Shown here piece by piece: positions 1 to 12,060 of a DNA stretch of 64,000 nucleotides. The notes below the pieces were generated by a model. That model ran no database searches. It was not told the origin of the DNA and saw only the letters and a list, made by a program, of their open reading frames with translations. Origin of the DNA: Hordeum vulgare subsp. vulgare (lineage: Eukaryota; Streptophyta; Magnoliopsida; Poales; Poaceae); the NCBI RefSeq assembly GCF_904849725.1, contig NC_058521.1, forward strand, positions 562,484,176 through 562,548,175, written 5' to 3'. How positions within the stretch are numbered: the first letter of the stretch is position 1; every line of letters starts with the position of its first letter. The position numbers were made by a program, and so were the translations under genes.

Positions 1-791
1 TAGGTGTTTTCAGATATAATGCACCATGTTGTCACTGCATTCCTACAGTCCACCATTGATTGGAAAATGGTACCTACACTAAGCTCAGGTTTTTCCCTGT
101 TCCACTCAATTGTTGGCATATCATCACCATCGTATTCATCCTCGATTAAGCTGTCCATGTTCTCCACCTTCTCTTCATCGTCAGTGTCATCAAACCTAGC
201 TTGGCTGATGGGCTCCTCCATATATTCGTCATCCACTGCTTGCTGACTGGCTACATCGAACAATTCAGGAAACATCATCTCGTCTTCATCATCATTTGTA
301 GGCACTGCCTCGTCAGGTTCTGCATCCTCTTCTACACCAACTGCAGAAGGTACACGAGAAGCAGCAGCTGAATCGGAACCAGAATTGGCAGCAGGCATGT
401 TGTGGCTCCATGAACCACTTGCTTTACTTGGTGTCGACCTACAAGGAGTGCCGGGGTGCTGGCTATTAGCACAGACAGATGATGTCTGAACTCCCTTCCC
501 CTTCACCCGTTCTGCGCGTGGCTGAAGCACATCGATTTGGAGTTTATCGAATCGGCAGCCAGCAATCCCAGCAAAAAGCAACGGCATATGATCGTCGCAA
601 GTTAGTGGGAGAAATCTTTTCTCGTCACTGCTGAAGTAATTCAGTTCAACAGCATCGACATCACTGCAGGGATAGGTGTCTTTGAGCTCTGCTTGCAAAT
701 CTTTGAAAGATATGCTGGTTTCTACCACTTTGGGATAGAAAAATGATGAAATCAAATGTGGTTTAGTACCATGCAGCACACTAGTTTCCAT
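1..791 (-). CDS. MULE (MuDR-type) transposase, N-terminal part, runs off the window edge
   Basis: An uninterrupted minus-strand frame starts with ATG at 791 (METSVLHGTK...) and reads through the left edge, giving about 263 residues without a stop. The first about 100 residues look like the PB1-like N-terminal domain common in plant Mutator transposases (LISSFFYPKVVE, then a DVDAVELNYFSSDEKRFLPL stretch). An acidic linker rich in D and E follows. The last visible part, PELSVGTIFQSMVDCRNAVT, resembles the start of the MuDR DNA-binding region. The zinc-finger and DDE catalytic core would lie outside the window. The gene sits inside the terminal inverted repeat of a MULE. An untranslated first exon may end near 967 (CCTGG^gtaagc) and splice near 831, which is inference. 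Whether the full protein is intact cannot be judged here. Confidence 0.72.
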   Translation of the reverse strand, partial: METSVLHGTKPHLISSFFYPKVVETSISFKDLQAELKDTYPCSDVDAVELNYFSSDEKRFLPLTCDDHMPLLFAGIAGCRFDKLQIDVLQPRAERVKGKGVQTSSVCANSQHPGTPCRSTPSKASGSWSHNMPAANSGSDSAAASRVPSAVGVEEDAEPDEAVPTNDDEDEMMFPELFDVASQQAVDDEYMEEPISQARFDDTDDEEKVENMDSLIEDEYDGDDMPTIEWNREKPELSVGTIFQSMVDCRNAVTTWCIISENT

Positions 792-1465
792 TCTAATCGC
801 CAGCCGGAAACCCAGCGCGGGATCAATCCTATTTTGTTGAAGGAAATAGAGGCTTCAGTTAGCCGGGTAAAATCGAGCACAAATTCGAACGATTCAAGCA
901 AACAGAAGTCAAATACGGCCTACAATACGACTTAGAACGTCAATTCGAGAGGAAACAATGCTTACCCAGGTTTAATCCATGAATTATTTGCCGCGGATTC
1001 GACCCAATCCTCTCCACGGTCGACTGCATTCCGGGCGTCCTCACTCAACATCTCTATGTAATCCTAGATGGGGAGGTGGGCTATATCTGGCGGAGACGCA
1101 GCGTCGCCGACGAACGGAATAGGGGCATTGGGTGGAGGAAACAACTGTGGTGGACGCGGCATGACGCCGACGGAGGGGGCGGGGCAGTGCGGTGCAGTGC
1201 GGCCTGTCTAGATCTGTTTCAGATTCAGACAAGCTGCCCAATACGTGTCTCCTTGCGGTCCCACCCGTCAGCAAGCAACAGTCTGACGAAGACTCGGCCC
1301 CACTCGTGAGCAATTGACGGTCAATGGACGGTCAATACGACAAACGGCCGCTATGAGCATTTGTGAGAGTTTCAGCTAAGGAAGAGGGAAAAAGTGAGCA
1401 AACGTTTGGAGCGTGGGGAAAAGTGAGCACAACTAAGGAACTAGGGGCACTAATTTAAATATCCC
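1..1465 (-). mobile_element. Right end of a Mutator-like element
   Basis: Read on the minus strand, sequence inward from about 1465 begins GGGATATTTAAATTAGTGCC and continues with repeated 'gctcactttttccc'-type segments at 1385-1440. This is the style of terminal sequence seen in grass MULEs whose ends read 'TTAGTGCCCC...GCTCACTTT'. The transposase reading frame at 1-791 points away from this end, as expected. The other terminus and the 9-bp target duplication are outside the window, so the exact boundary is unproven. Confidence 0.55.
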
Positions 1466-1754
1466 TTATAGATATGTTGGAGACGTATCAACCGTCCGTT
1501 GCGGCTCTCCCATCTTCCCCTGCTTCCTCCTCTTTCTCTAAATCGTGTCCTCTCTCTGTTTGTGTGTTGTAGTAGCCACACAACCATGGCCGCCGTTGCC
1601 CCGAAGATAGCCGTCACATGGACCCGACACCAATGATTTCTCCACTCACCCGCATGTGGATCCGATCACCGTGATCCCTTCTCAGCCTGCTCCAACGACA
1701 TTGGTGGTGACCCCCACCTCTGCCCGCCTTCAAGGGAGAATGAACGAAGGTCCC
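1466..1754. other. Unassigned spacer between MULE end and gypsy LTR
   Basis: About 290 bp with a pyrimidine-rich stretch (1500-1560) and no coding potential that I can support. A short frame from the ATG at 1585 stops quickly. It is flanked by the MULE end and by the TG of the gypsy LTR. Confidence 0.4.
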
Positions 1755-3316
1755 TGATACGTCTCAAACGTATCTATAATTTTTGATGATTTCATGCTGT
1801 TATCTTGTCATCTTTGGATGTTTTATGTACCTTTTATATCTTTTTTGGGACTAACTTATTAATTCAGTGCCAAGTGCCACTTCCTGTTTTTCTGTGTTTT
1901 TGGCTCTTTTCAGATCTGATTTTGGAACGGAGTCCAAACGGAATAAAATCCCCGAAATGATTTTTCCCTAACGGAAGAAGATCAGGGGGCTTGTGGGCCA
2001 AGCCACGAGGGCTACAGGGAGCCCACAAGCCCCCACTCCGCCACCAGGGGGCGGCGGTGGGCAGGCTTGTGGCCTCCCTGGCGCCCGCTGACCTAGATCT
2101 TGCGCCTATATATTCCCTAAAAATCAGAAAAAAATCAAGGGAGCCAGGAAAATACTTTTCCGTCGCCGCAAGCTTCCGTTTCCGCGAGATCTCATCTGGC
2201 GACCCTTCCCGGTGCCGTGCCGGAGGGGACTTTGGAGTTGGAGGGCTTCTTCATCATCATCATCGCCCCTCCAATGACTCATGAGTAGTTCACTTCGGAC
2301 CTACGGGTCCGTAGTTAGTAGCTAGATGGCTTCTTCTCTCTCTTGGATCTTCAATACAAAGTTCACCATGATCTTCATGGAGATCTATCCGATGTAATCT
2401 TCTTTGGCGGTGTGTTTGTCGCCGATGAATTGTGGATTTGTAATTAGAGTATCTATGATATATATTTGAGTCTTTGCTGATTTCTTATATGCATGATTTG
2501 ATATCCTTGTAAGTCTCTCCGAGTCTTAGGTTTTGTTTGGCCAACTAGATCTATGATTCTTGCAATGGGAGAAGTGCTTGGTTTTGGGTTCTTACCGTGT
2601 GGCGACCTTTCCCAGTGACAGTAGGGGCAGCAAGGCACACATTGTGTAGTTGCCATCAAGGGTAACAAGGTGGGCTTTGTCGTTGATATGAGATTGTCCA
2701 TCTACATCATGTCATCTTGCTTAAGACGTTACTCTTTTCTTTTGGACTTAATACACTAGATGCATGCTGGATAGCGGTCGACGTGTGGAGTAATAGTAGT
2801 AGATGCAGAAAGTATCGGTCTACTTGTTTTGGACGTGATGCCTATAGATATAATCATTGCCATATATGACGTCACGACTTTGTGCGATAATATCAATTGC
2901 TCGACAGTAATTTGTTCACCCACCGTCTACTTGCTTTCATGAGAGAAGCCACTAGTAAGCACTACGGCCCCCGGGTCTATTCACACCTATCGTTTCCACT
3001 TTCGCTTTTACTTTGCTTTGTTACTTTGTTGCTTTCAGTTCTCACTTGGGGAACAATCTATAAGGGATTGACAACCCCTTCATAGCGTTGGGAGCAAGCT
3101 TTTTGTGTTTGTGTAGGCTCTTGTGATACTCCTTCACTGAATCGATACCTTGGTTCTCAAACTGAGGGAAATACTTACCACCACTGCGCTACATCACCCT
3201 TTCCTCTTCGGGGGAACACCAACGCAAGGCTCCAAGGCCACGGTGGAAATCCTTTGCATATTTTCCTAGGAAGTCCCTTAAGGCGTAGCCGTAGCAAAAG
3301 GGTTCCTGGTGCCGTC
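1755..3316 (+). repeat. Gypsy-type LTR, copy 1 (left)
   Basis: It begins TGATACGTCTCAAACGTATC, an LTR start typical of Triticeae gypsy elements, and is nearly identical to 10241-11805 over its whole length. Similarity between the two copies ends at 'cctggtgccgtc'. It directly abuts the truncated copia LTR that follows. Small ORFs inside (for example 1991-2284 and 2897-3085) recur in the other LTR copy and are not genes. Confidence 0.85.
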
Positions 3317-3648
3317 ACGATCCCAGAGAAATCATCTACCTCTCCGTCTCTCTTGCTGGATCAAGAAGGCCGAGATCATCGTCGAGCTGTACGTGTGTTG
3401 AACGCGGAGGTGCCGTCCGTTCGGCACTAGATCATGGGACGGATCACGGGACGGTTCGTGGGACAGTTCGCGGGGCGGATCGAGGGACATGAGGACGTTC
3501 CACTACATCAACCGCGTTCACTAACGCTTCTGCTGTGTGATCTACAAGGGTAGGTAGATCGGAAATCCCCTCTCGTAGATGGACATCACCATGATAGGTC
3601 TTCGTGCGCGTAGGAAATTTTTTGTTTCCCATGCGACGTTCCCCAACA
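3317..3648 (+). repeat. Truncated 5' LTR of copia element A
   Basis: From about 3327 the sequence matches the last about 320 bp of the Angela/BARE-type LTRs elsewhere in the window (compare 39255-39554 and 48095-48388), ending in ...CGTTCCCCAACA. The outer about 1.4 kb of the LTR is missing. About ten bases of filler separate it from the gypsy LTR. Confidence 0.8.
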
Positions 3649-3649
3649 G

Positions 3650-3662
3650 TGGCATCATGAGC
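3650..3662 (+). promoter_or_regulatory. Primer-binding site of copia element A
   Basis: TGGCATCATGAGC lies one base after the LTR end (CCCCAACA). It is a degenerate match to the initiator-Met tRNA primer site of plant copia elements (consensus TGGTATCAGAGC). The same sequence sits at 39556-39568 in element B. Confidence 0.7.
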
Positions 3663-4855
3663 TATATTCATGCGTAGATGTAATCTCGAGTAGAACACAA
3701 AAGTTTTTGTGGGCGGTGATGTGCGTCTTTCTGCCCTCCTTAGTCTTTTCTTGATTCCGCGGTATTGTTGGATTGAAGCGGCTTGGACCGACATTACTCG
3801 TACGCTTACGAGAGACTGGTTTCATCGCTACGTGTAACTCCGTTCCTCAAAGATGACTAGCTAGTGTCGGTTTCTCCAACTTTAGTTGAATCAGATTTGA
3901 CCGAGGAGGTCCTTGGATAAGGTTAAATAGCAATTCATATATCTCCGTTGTGGTGTTTGCGTAGGTAAGATGCGATCCTACTAGATACCCATGGTCACCA
4001 CGTAAAACACGCAACAACAAATTAGAGGACGTCTAACTTGTTTTTGCAGGGTATGCTTGTGATGTGATATGGCCAACGATGTGATGTAATATATTGGATG
4101 TATGAGATGATCATGTTGTAATAGATAATATCGACTTGCACGTCGATGGTACGGCAACCGGCAGGAGCCATAGGGTTGTCTTTAAACTAACGTTTGTGCT
4201 TGCAGATGCATTTACTATTTTGCTAGGATGTAGCTTTAGTAGTAATAGCATGAGTAGCACGACAACCCCGATGGCGACACGTTGATGGAGATCAAGGTGT
4301 GGCGCCGGTGACAAGAAGGTCGTGCGGATGCTTTGGTGATGGAGATCAAGGAGCACGTGATGATGGCCATATCATGTCACTTATGAATTGCATGTGATGT
4401 TAATCCTTTTATGCACCTTATTTTGCTTAGAACGACGGTAGCATTATGAGGTGATCTCTCACTAGAATTTCAAGACGAAAGACACCACGTGATGATCGGG
4501 TGTGATAGACTCACCGTTCACATACAACGGGTGCAAAACAATTGCACACGCGAAACACTCCGGTTAAGCTTGACGAGCCTAGCATGTGCAGACATGGCCT
4601 CGGAACACATGAGACCGAAAGGTCGATCATGAATCATATAGTTGATATGATTAGCATAGGGATGCTTACCACTGAAACTATACTCAACTCACGTGATGAT
4701 CGGACTTGAGCTAGTGTAAGTGGGTCATGAACCACTCAAATGACTAGAGAGATGTATTTTTTGAGTGGGAGTTTAGCAAGTAATTTGATTAAGTTAAACT
4801 CTAATTATCTTGAACATAGTCTAAGTCCACTTTGAATATATTTGTGTTGTAGATC
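3663..4855 (+). other. Untranslated leader of copia element A
   Basis: About 1.2 kb between the primer-binding site and the gag start. It aligns with 39569-40795 of element B along most of its length. It has no reading frame of note. Long leaders of this kind are typical of BARE/Angela elements. Confidence 0.75.
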
Positions 4856-7800
4856 ATGGCTCACGCGAAAGTCACCCTGAATTTTAATATGTTCCTAGAG
4901 AAAGCTATGTTGAAAGATGATGGAAGCAACTTTGTAGACTGGGTTCGTAATCTTAAGTTGATCCTACTAGCTGGGAACAAGGAGTATGTCCTTAATGCTG
5001 CGCTAGGAGATGAACCACCCGCTATGGCTGACCAAGATGTTAAGAACGCTTGGTTAACACGTAAGGAGGACTACTCAGTAGTTCAATGTGCAGTCTTGTA
5101 TGGCTTAGAGCCGGGACTTCAACGTCGCTTTGAGCGTCATGGAGCATATGAGATGTTCCAGGAGTTGAAGTTTATCTTTCAGAAGAACGCCCGGATCGAG
5201 AGGTATGAGACCTCCAATAAATTATATGCTTGCAAGATGGAGCAGAATTCGTCTCTTAGTGAACATGTGCTCCAAAATGTCTGGGTACTCAAACCGTCTA
5301 GCTGAGCTGGGGATTGAACTCCCGCAAGAGGCTATCACTGACAGAATTCTTCAATCACTGCCGCCAAGCTATAAGGGCTTTGTGTTGAACTACAACATGC
5401 AAGGGATGAACAAGTCACCTGGCGAGTTGTTTGCGATGCTGAAAGTCGCAGAGTCTGAACTCCGTAAAGAGCATCAAGTGTTGATGGTGAATAAGACCAC
5501 TAGTTTCAAGAGAAACGGCAAAGGGAAGGGTAATTCAAAGAAGAGCGACAAGCCTGTTGCCAATCCGATGAAGAAACCCAAAGCTGGTCCTAAGCCTGAA
5601 ACAGAGTGCTACTATTGCAAGGGTATGGGTCACTTGAAGCGCAACTGCCCCAAGTATCTGGCTGATAAGAAGGCGGCCAAAGAAAAATCAGGTATATTTG
5701 ATATACATGTTATTGATGTGTACTTAACCGGCTCTCGTAGTAGTGCCTGGGTATTTGATACCGGTTTTGTTGCTCATATTTGCAACCCGGAACAGGAACT
5801 GCGGAATAGGCGAAGGCTGGCGAAAGATGAAGTGACCATGCGCGTAGGAAATGGTTCCAAGGTTGATGCAATCGCCGTCGGGACATTTTCACTTCAGTTA
5901 CCATCAGGATTAGTTATGAACTTGAATAATTGTTATTTAGTGCCTGCGTTGAGCATGAACATTATATCTGGATCTTGTTTATTGCGAGACGGTTACTCTT
6001 TTAAGTCAGAGAATAATGGTTGTTCTATTTCTATGAGTAACATCTTTTATGGTCATGCACCCAATGTGAGAGGATTGTTCATATTGAATCTTGATAGTGA
6101 TAACACACATATACATAACATTGAGACCAAAAGAGTTAGAGTTAACAATGATAGGGCCATGTTTTTGTGGCACTGTCGCTTAGGTCATATTGGTGTAAAG
6201 CGCATGAAGAAACTCCATACCTTTTGGAGTCACTTGACTTTGATTCACTTGACACGTGCGAACCATGCCTCATGGGCAAGATGACTAAAACTCCGTTCTC
6301 CGGAACAATGGAGCGTGTCAGTGACTTGTTGGAAATCATACATACCGATGTGTGCGGTCCGATGAGCGTGGAGGCACGCGGCGGATATCGTCATTTTCTC
6401 ACCTTCACTGACGATTTGAGTAGATATGGTTATGTCTACTTAATGAAGCACAAGTCTGAAACATTTGAAAAGTTCAAGCAATTTCAGAGTGAAGTTGAAA
6501 ATCATCGTAACAAGAAGATCAAGTTCCTACGGTCTGATCATGGGGGTGAATATCTGAGTTTCGAGTTTGGTGCTCACTTAAGACAATGTGGAATTGTTTC
6601 ACAGTTGACACCGCCTGGAACACCACAGCGTAATGGTGTGTCCGAACATCGTAATCGTACTTTATTAGAGATGGTGCGATCTATGATGTGTCTTACCGAT
6701 TTGCCGTTATCGTTTTGGGGTTATGCATTAGACACAGCTGCATTCACTTTAAATAGGGCACCATCAAAATCCGTTGAGACGAAACCATACGAACTGTGGT
6801 ATGGCAAAAGGCCAAAGTTGTCGTTTCTTAAAGTTTGGGGATGTGATGCTTATGTCAAAAAGCTTCAGCCTGAAAAGCTAGAACCCAAAGCGGAAAAGTG
6901 CATCTTCATAGGTTACCCAAAAGAGACAGTTGGGTACACCTTCTATCTCAAATCTGAGGGCAAAGTGTTTTTTGCTAAAAACGGAGCTTTTCTCGAGAAG
7001 GAGTTTCTCTCGAGAGAATTGAGTGGGAGGAAGATAGAACTTGATGAGGTTGTCGAACCTCTCATCCCTCTGGATGGTGGCGCAGGGCAAGGGGAAACCC
7101 TTGTCGTTGCGACGCCGGTTGAGGAGGAAGTTAATGATGATGATCATGAAACTCCGGTTCAAGTTCCTATCGAACCACGCAGGTTGTCGAGACCACGTGC
7201 TACTCCAGAGTGGTACGGTAATCCCGTTTTGTCAATCATGTTGTTAGACAACAATGAACCTGCAAATTATGAAGAAGCAATGGTAGGCCCAGATTCCAAC
7301 AAATGGCTGGAGGCCATGAAGTGCGAGATAGGATCCATGTATGAAAATAAAGTGTGGACTTTGGAAGTACTACCTGAGGGCCGCAAGGCTATTGAGAACA
7401 AACGGATCTTTAAGAAGAAGACGGACGCTGACGGCAATGTGACCGTTTATAAAGCTCGACTTGTGGCAAAGGGTTTTTCACAAGTTCAAGGAGTTGACTA
7501 CGATGAGGCATTCTCACCCGTAGCGATGCTTAAGTCCTTCAGAATCATGTTAGCAATAGCTGCATTTTTCGATTATGAAATCTGGCAGATGGATGTCAAA
7601 ACGGCGTTCCTTAACGGTTTCTTTAAGGAAGAGTTGTATATGATGCAACCCGAAGGTTTTGTCGATCCTAAAAATGCTAACAAGGTATGCAAGCTCCAGC
7701 GATCCATCTATGGACTGGTGCAAGCATCTCGGAGTTGGAATAAACGCTTTGATGAGGTGATCAAAGCATTTGGGTTTATACAAGTGGTTGGAGAATCTTG

Positions 7801-8830
7801 TATTTAGAAGAAAGTGAGTGGGAGCTCTGTGGCGTTTCTAATATTATATGTGGATGACATATTACTGATTGGAAACAACGTAGAGTTTTTGGAGAGCATA
7901 AAGGATTACTTGAATAAAAGTTTCTCTATGAAGGACCTAGGAGAAGCTGCTTACATTCTAGGCATTAAGATCTACAGGGATAGATCGAAACGCCTGCTAG
8001 GACTTTCACAAAGCACATACCTTGATAAAGTTTTGAAGAGGTTCAAAATGGAACAGTCCAAGAAAGGGTTCTTGCCAGTTTTACAAGGTACGAGATTGAG
8101 TAAGACTCAGTGCGCATCAACTGATAAAGATAGAGAGCATATGAGCACCGTCCCCTATGCTTCAGCCATATGATCTATCATGTATGCAATGCTGTGCACT
8201 AGACCGGACGTTAGCCTGGCCATAAGTATGGCAGGCAGGTTCTAGAGTAATCCTGGAGTGGATCACTGGACGGCGGTCAAGAATATCCTGAAGTACCTGA
8301 AAAGGACTAAGGAGATATTTCTCGTGTATGGAGGTGACGAAGAGCTCGCCGTAAAGGGTTACGTCGATGCAAGCTTTGACACAGATCCGGACGACTCTAA
8401 GTCGTAGACCGGATACGTATTTATTCTTAATGGGGGTGCAGTAAGCTGGTGCAGTTCCAAGCAAAGCGTCGTAGCTGATTCTACATGTGAAGTGGAGTTC
8501 ATGGCTGCCTCGGAGGCGGCTAAGGAGGGTGTCTGGATGAAGCAGCTCATGACGGATCTTGGAGTGGTGCCAAGCGCACTGAATCCAATAACCTTGTTCT
8601 GTGACAACACGGGTGCCATTGCCTTAGCAAAGGAACCACTGTTTCACAAGAAGACCAGACACATCAAACGACACTTCAACCTCATCCGCGACTACGTGGA
8701 AGGGGAGGACGTAAATATATGCAAAGTGCACACGGATCTGAATGTAGCAGACCCGCTGACTAAACCTCTTCCACGGGCAAAGCATGATCAACACCAGAAC
8801 TGTATGGGTGTTAGATTTATTACAATGTAA
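4856..8830 (+). pseudogene. Decayed copia gag-pol polyprotein (element A)
   Basis: One polyprotein gene in copia order. Gag starts at 4856 (MAHAKVTLNF). The CCHC zinc knuckle (CYYCKGMGHLKRNC) is at 5607-5648. The protease active site reads D-T-G at 5757-5765. The GAG-pre-integrase motif LWHCRLGHIGVKRMKKLH precedes integrase, with HTDVCGP, LRSDHGGEY and an E-containing core near 6330-6700. Reverse transcriptase follows with WQMDVKTAFLNG and the catalytic YVDD at 7847-7858, then RNase H to LTKPLPRAKHD near the end. It is broken. Relative to element B there is a one-base gain near 5273 and a loss of about 8-10 bp near 6222. In-frame stops lie at 7805-7807, 8171-8173, near 8243 and near 8405. It is therefore non-autonomous. 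Confidence 0.92.
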
Positions 8831-8870
8831 TTCGCATGGTGATGTGAGGGCTAGATTATTGACTCTAGTG

Positions 8871-9035
8871 CAAGTGGGATACTGTTGGAATTATGCCCTA
8901 GAGGCAATAATAAATATAGTTATTATCATAATTCCTGTATCAAGATAATCGTTTATTATCCATGCTATAATTGTATTGAATGAAGACTTATATACATGTG
9001 TGGATACATAGACAAAACACTGTCCCTAGCAAGTC
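8871..9035 (+). repeat. Polypurine tract and truncated 3' LTR of copia element A
   Basis: AGTGCAAGTGGGA (from about 8869) is the polypurine tract. The LTR begins TGTTGGAATTATGCCC at 8883 and breaks off after about 150 bp ('tccctagcaagtc'), where gypsy internal sequence takes over. Both outer LTR ends of this copia element are thus missing. Confidence 0.8.
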
Positions 9036-10240
9036 CATGGTTTAGATGCACTTTCACCTTCCACCATCACTATCTTCTTAGTGCCGTGCAACTTTCGCCG
9101 GTGCACAAAACCCACCATTAGCCTCCCTCAAAACAGCCACCATACCTACCTACTATGGCTTTTTCAAAGTCATTCCGAGATATATTTTCATGCAACTACC
9201 ACCATGACATGTGCCATCACGTCTACATTGCCATTGCATGATCGTAAGATAGCTAGCATGATGTTCCCATTAATGTCTATGCCATGCTAGATCATTGCCA
9301 CGGTACACTACCGAAGGCATTCCATATAGAGTCATAGTTGCTCTAAGTTTTGAGTTGAAAGTGTGATGATCATCATTGATGGAGCATTGTCCCATGTGAG
9401 GAAATAAAAGAGGCCAAAGAGCCCACCAAAAAATAAAAAAAATGAGAGAAAAAGAGAGAAGGGACAATGCTACCACTTTTTCCACACTTGTGCATATTAA
9501 GCACCATGATTTTCATGATTGAGAGTCTCTCGTTTTGTCACCACCATATAGCTAGTGGGAAATTTTCATTATATAACTTGGCTTGTATATTCCAATGATA
9601 GGCTTCCTCAAAATTGCCTTAGGTCTTCGTGAGCAAGCAAGTTGGATGCACACCCACTAGTTTTCTTTAAGAGCTTTCACATACTCTTAGCTCTAGTGCA
9701 TCATTTGTATGGCAATCCCTACTCATTCACATTGATATCTATTGATGAGCATCTCCATAGCTCATTGATATGCCTAGTTAATGTGACCATCTTCTCCTAT
9801 TTTGTCTGGCAACCTCCACCACACTCCACACCATCTATAGTGCTAAAACCATGGCTCACGCTCATGTATTGCGTGAGAGTTGAAAAGGTTTGAGAAAGTA
9901 AAGGTGTGAAACAATTACTTGGCCAATATCATGGTTGTGCATGATTTAAATTCGTTGTGCAATGATGATAGAGCATAGCGAGACTATATGCTTCTGTAGG
10001 GATAACTTTATTTTGGCCTTGTTATTTTGAAAGTTCATGATTACCTTGCTAGTTTGCTTGAATTATTATTGTTTCCACGTCAATAGCAAACTATTGTTTT
10101 GAATCTAATGGATCTGAACATTCACGTCACATAAGAGGAGTTACAAAAGAAATCTATGCTAGGTAGCATGAAAGCATCAAATATTCATTCTTTATCACTT
10201 CCCTACTCGAGGACGAGGAGGAGTTAAGCTTGGGGATGCT
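9036..10240 (+). mobile_element. 3' internal non-coding part of the gypsy element
   Basis: AT-rich sequence lacking a credible gene. It ends in 'gaggagttaagcttgggg' immediately before the TG of the second gypsy LTR, which is the expected place and style of a polypurine tract. The short frames at 9081-9290 and 9642-9893 have no recognisable domain and are treated as chance ORFs. Confidence 0.65.
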
Positions 10241-11805
10241 TGATACGTCTCAAACGTATCTATAATTTTTGATGGTTTCATGCTGTTATCTTGTCATCTT
10301 TGGATGTTTTATGTACCTTTTATATCTTTTTTGGGACTAACTTATTAATTCAGTGCCAAGTGCCAGTTCCTGTTTTTCTGTGTTTTTGGCTCTTTTCAGA
10401 TCTGATTTTGGAACGGAGTCCAAACGGAATAAAATCCCCGAAATGATTTTTCCCTAATGGAACAAGATCAGGGGGCTTGTGGGCCAAGCCACGAGGGCTA
10501 CAGGGAGCCCACAAGCCCCCACTCCGCCACCAAGGGGCGGCGGTGGGCAGGCTTGTGGCCTCCCTGGCGCCCCCTGACCTAGTTCTTGCGCCTATATATT
10601 CCCTAAAAATCAGAAAAAAATCAAGGGAGCCACGAAAATACTTTTCCGCCGCCGCAAGCTTCCGTTTCCGCGAGATCTCATCTGGAGACCCTTCACGGTG
10701 CCCTGCCGGAGGGGACTTTGGAGTTGGAGGGCTTCTTCATCATCATCATCGCCCCTCCAATGACTCGTGAGTAGTTCACTTCAGACCTACGGGTTCGTAG
10801 TTAGTAGCTAGATGGCGTCTTCTCTCTCTTGGATCTTCAATACAAAGTTTACCATGATCTTCATGGAGATCTATCCGATGTAATCTTCTTTGGCGGTGTG
10901 TTTGTCGAGATCCGATGAATTGTGGATTTGTGATCAGATTATCTATGATATATATTTGAGTCTTTGTTGATTTATTATATGCATGATTTGATATCCTTGT
11001 AAGTCTCTCCGAGTCTTGGGTTTTGTTTGGCCAACTAGATCTATGATTCTTGCAATGGGAGAAGTGCTTGGTTTTGGGTTATTACCACATGGTGACCTTT
11101 CCCAGTGACAGTAGGGGCAGCAAGGCACACATTGTGTAGTTGCCATCAAGGGTAATAAGGTGAGCTCTGTCGTTGATATGAGATTGTCCATCTACATCAT
11201 GTCATCTTGCTTAAGGCGTTACTCTGTTCTTTTGGACTTAATAGATTAGACGCATGCTGGATAGCGGTCGACGTGTGGAGTAATAGTAGTAGATGCAGAA
11301 AGTATCGGTCTACTTGTTTTGGACGTGATGCCTATAGATATAATCATTGCCATAGATGACGTCACGACTTTGCGCGGTTCTATCAATTGCTCGACAGTAA
11401 TTTGTTCACCCACCGTCTACTTGCTTTCATGAGAGAAGCCACTAGTAAACACTACGGCCCCCGGGTCTATTCACACCTATCGTTTCCACTTTCGCTTTTA
11501 CTTTGCTTTGTTACTTTGTTGCTTTCAGTTCTCACTTGGGGAACAATCTATAAGGGATTGACAACCCCTTCATAGCGTTGGGAGCAAGCTTTTTGTGTTT
11601 GTGCAGGCTCTTGTGATACTCCTTCACTGGATCGATACCTTGGTTCTCAAACCGAGGGAAATACTTACCACCGCTGCGCTACATCACCCTTTCCGCTTCG
11701 AGGGAACACCAATGCAAGGCTCCAAGGCCACGGGGGAATCCTTTGCATATTTGCCTAGGAAGTCCCTTAAGGCATAGTCGTAGCAGAAGGATTCCTGGTG
11801 CCGTC
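10241..11805 (+). repeat. Gypsy-type LTR, copy 2 (right)
   Basis: A near-identical partner of 1755-3316, with the same start TGATACGTCTCAAACGTATC. Its true 3' end is uncertain: 'cctggtgccgtc' is shared by both copies, and then the two diverge. What follows (11806-11830) contains TGGCGCCGTTGG, which resembles a gypsy primer-binding site, so this LTR might be followed by internal sequence rather than by flanking DNA. Confidence 0.85.
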
Positions 11806-11927
11806 GACACACCTATTTCTGGCGCCGTTGGAAGGTCTTTTGTTGCAGTAGCAGTCCCCGGAGCCCCACCACCACCACCACCTTCTTTGTTCTCCTCCTC
11901 TCTCGCAGTTCATCAATCGTCCACTCC
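11806..11927 (+). other. Short stretch between gypsy LTR 2 and the CACTA element
   Basis: Contains the primer-site-like TGGCGCCGTTGG (about 11821-11832), a (CCA)n run at 11872-11882 and a CT-rich segment. It is interrupted by the CACTA element after TCC (11925-11927) and resumes at 24460. Confidence 0.45.
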
Positions 11928-12060
11928 CACTAGTAGAAAACGGGCCTTTGGCCTGGACCATTTAGTCCCGGAGTGCCTCTGGGCCGGGACTAAAGGCCCG
12001 GCCACGTCGCCCCAATTCTCAATGCCTCCCTCGAGGCTTTAGTCCCGGGCCGTAAAGAGC

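Noticed and set aside
1041..1313. Overlapping ORFs on both strands at the MULE 5' end
   Set aside because: They lie in the presumed leader and terminal repeat of the MULE, are mutually overlapping, and have no recognisable motif.
9081..9893. Small plus-strand ORFs between copia A and gypsy LTR 2
   Set aside because: No domain, AT-rich composition, and the position is the non-coding 3' interior of a gypsy element.
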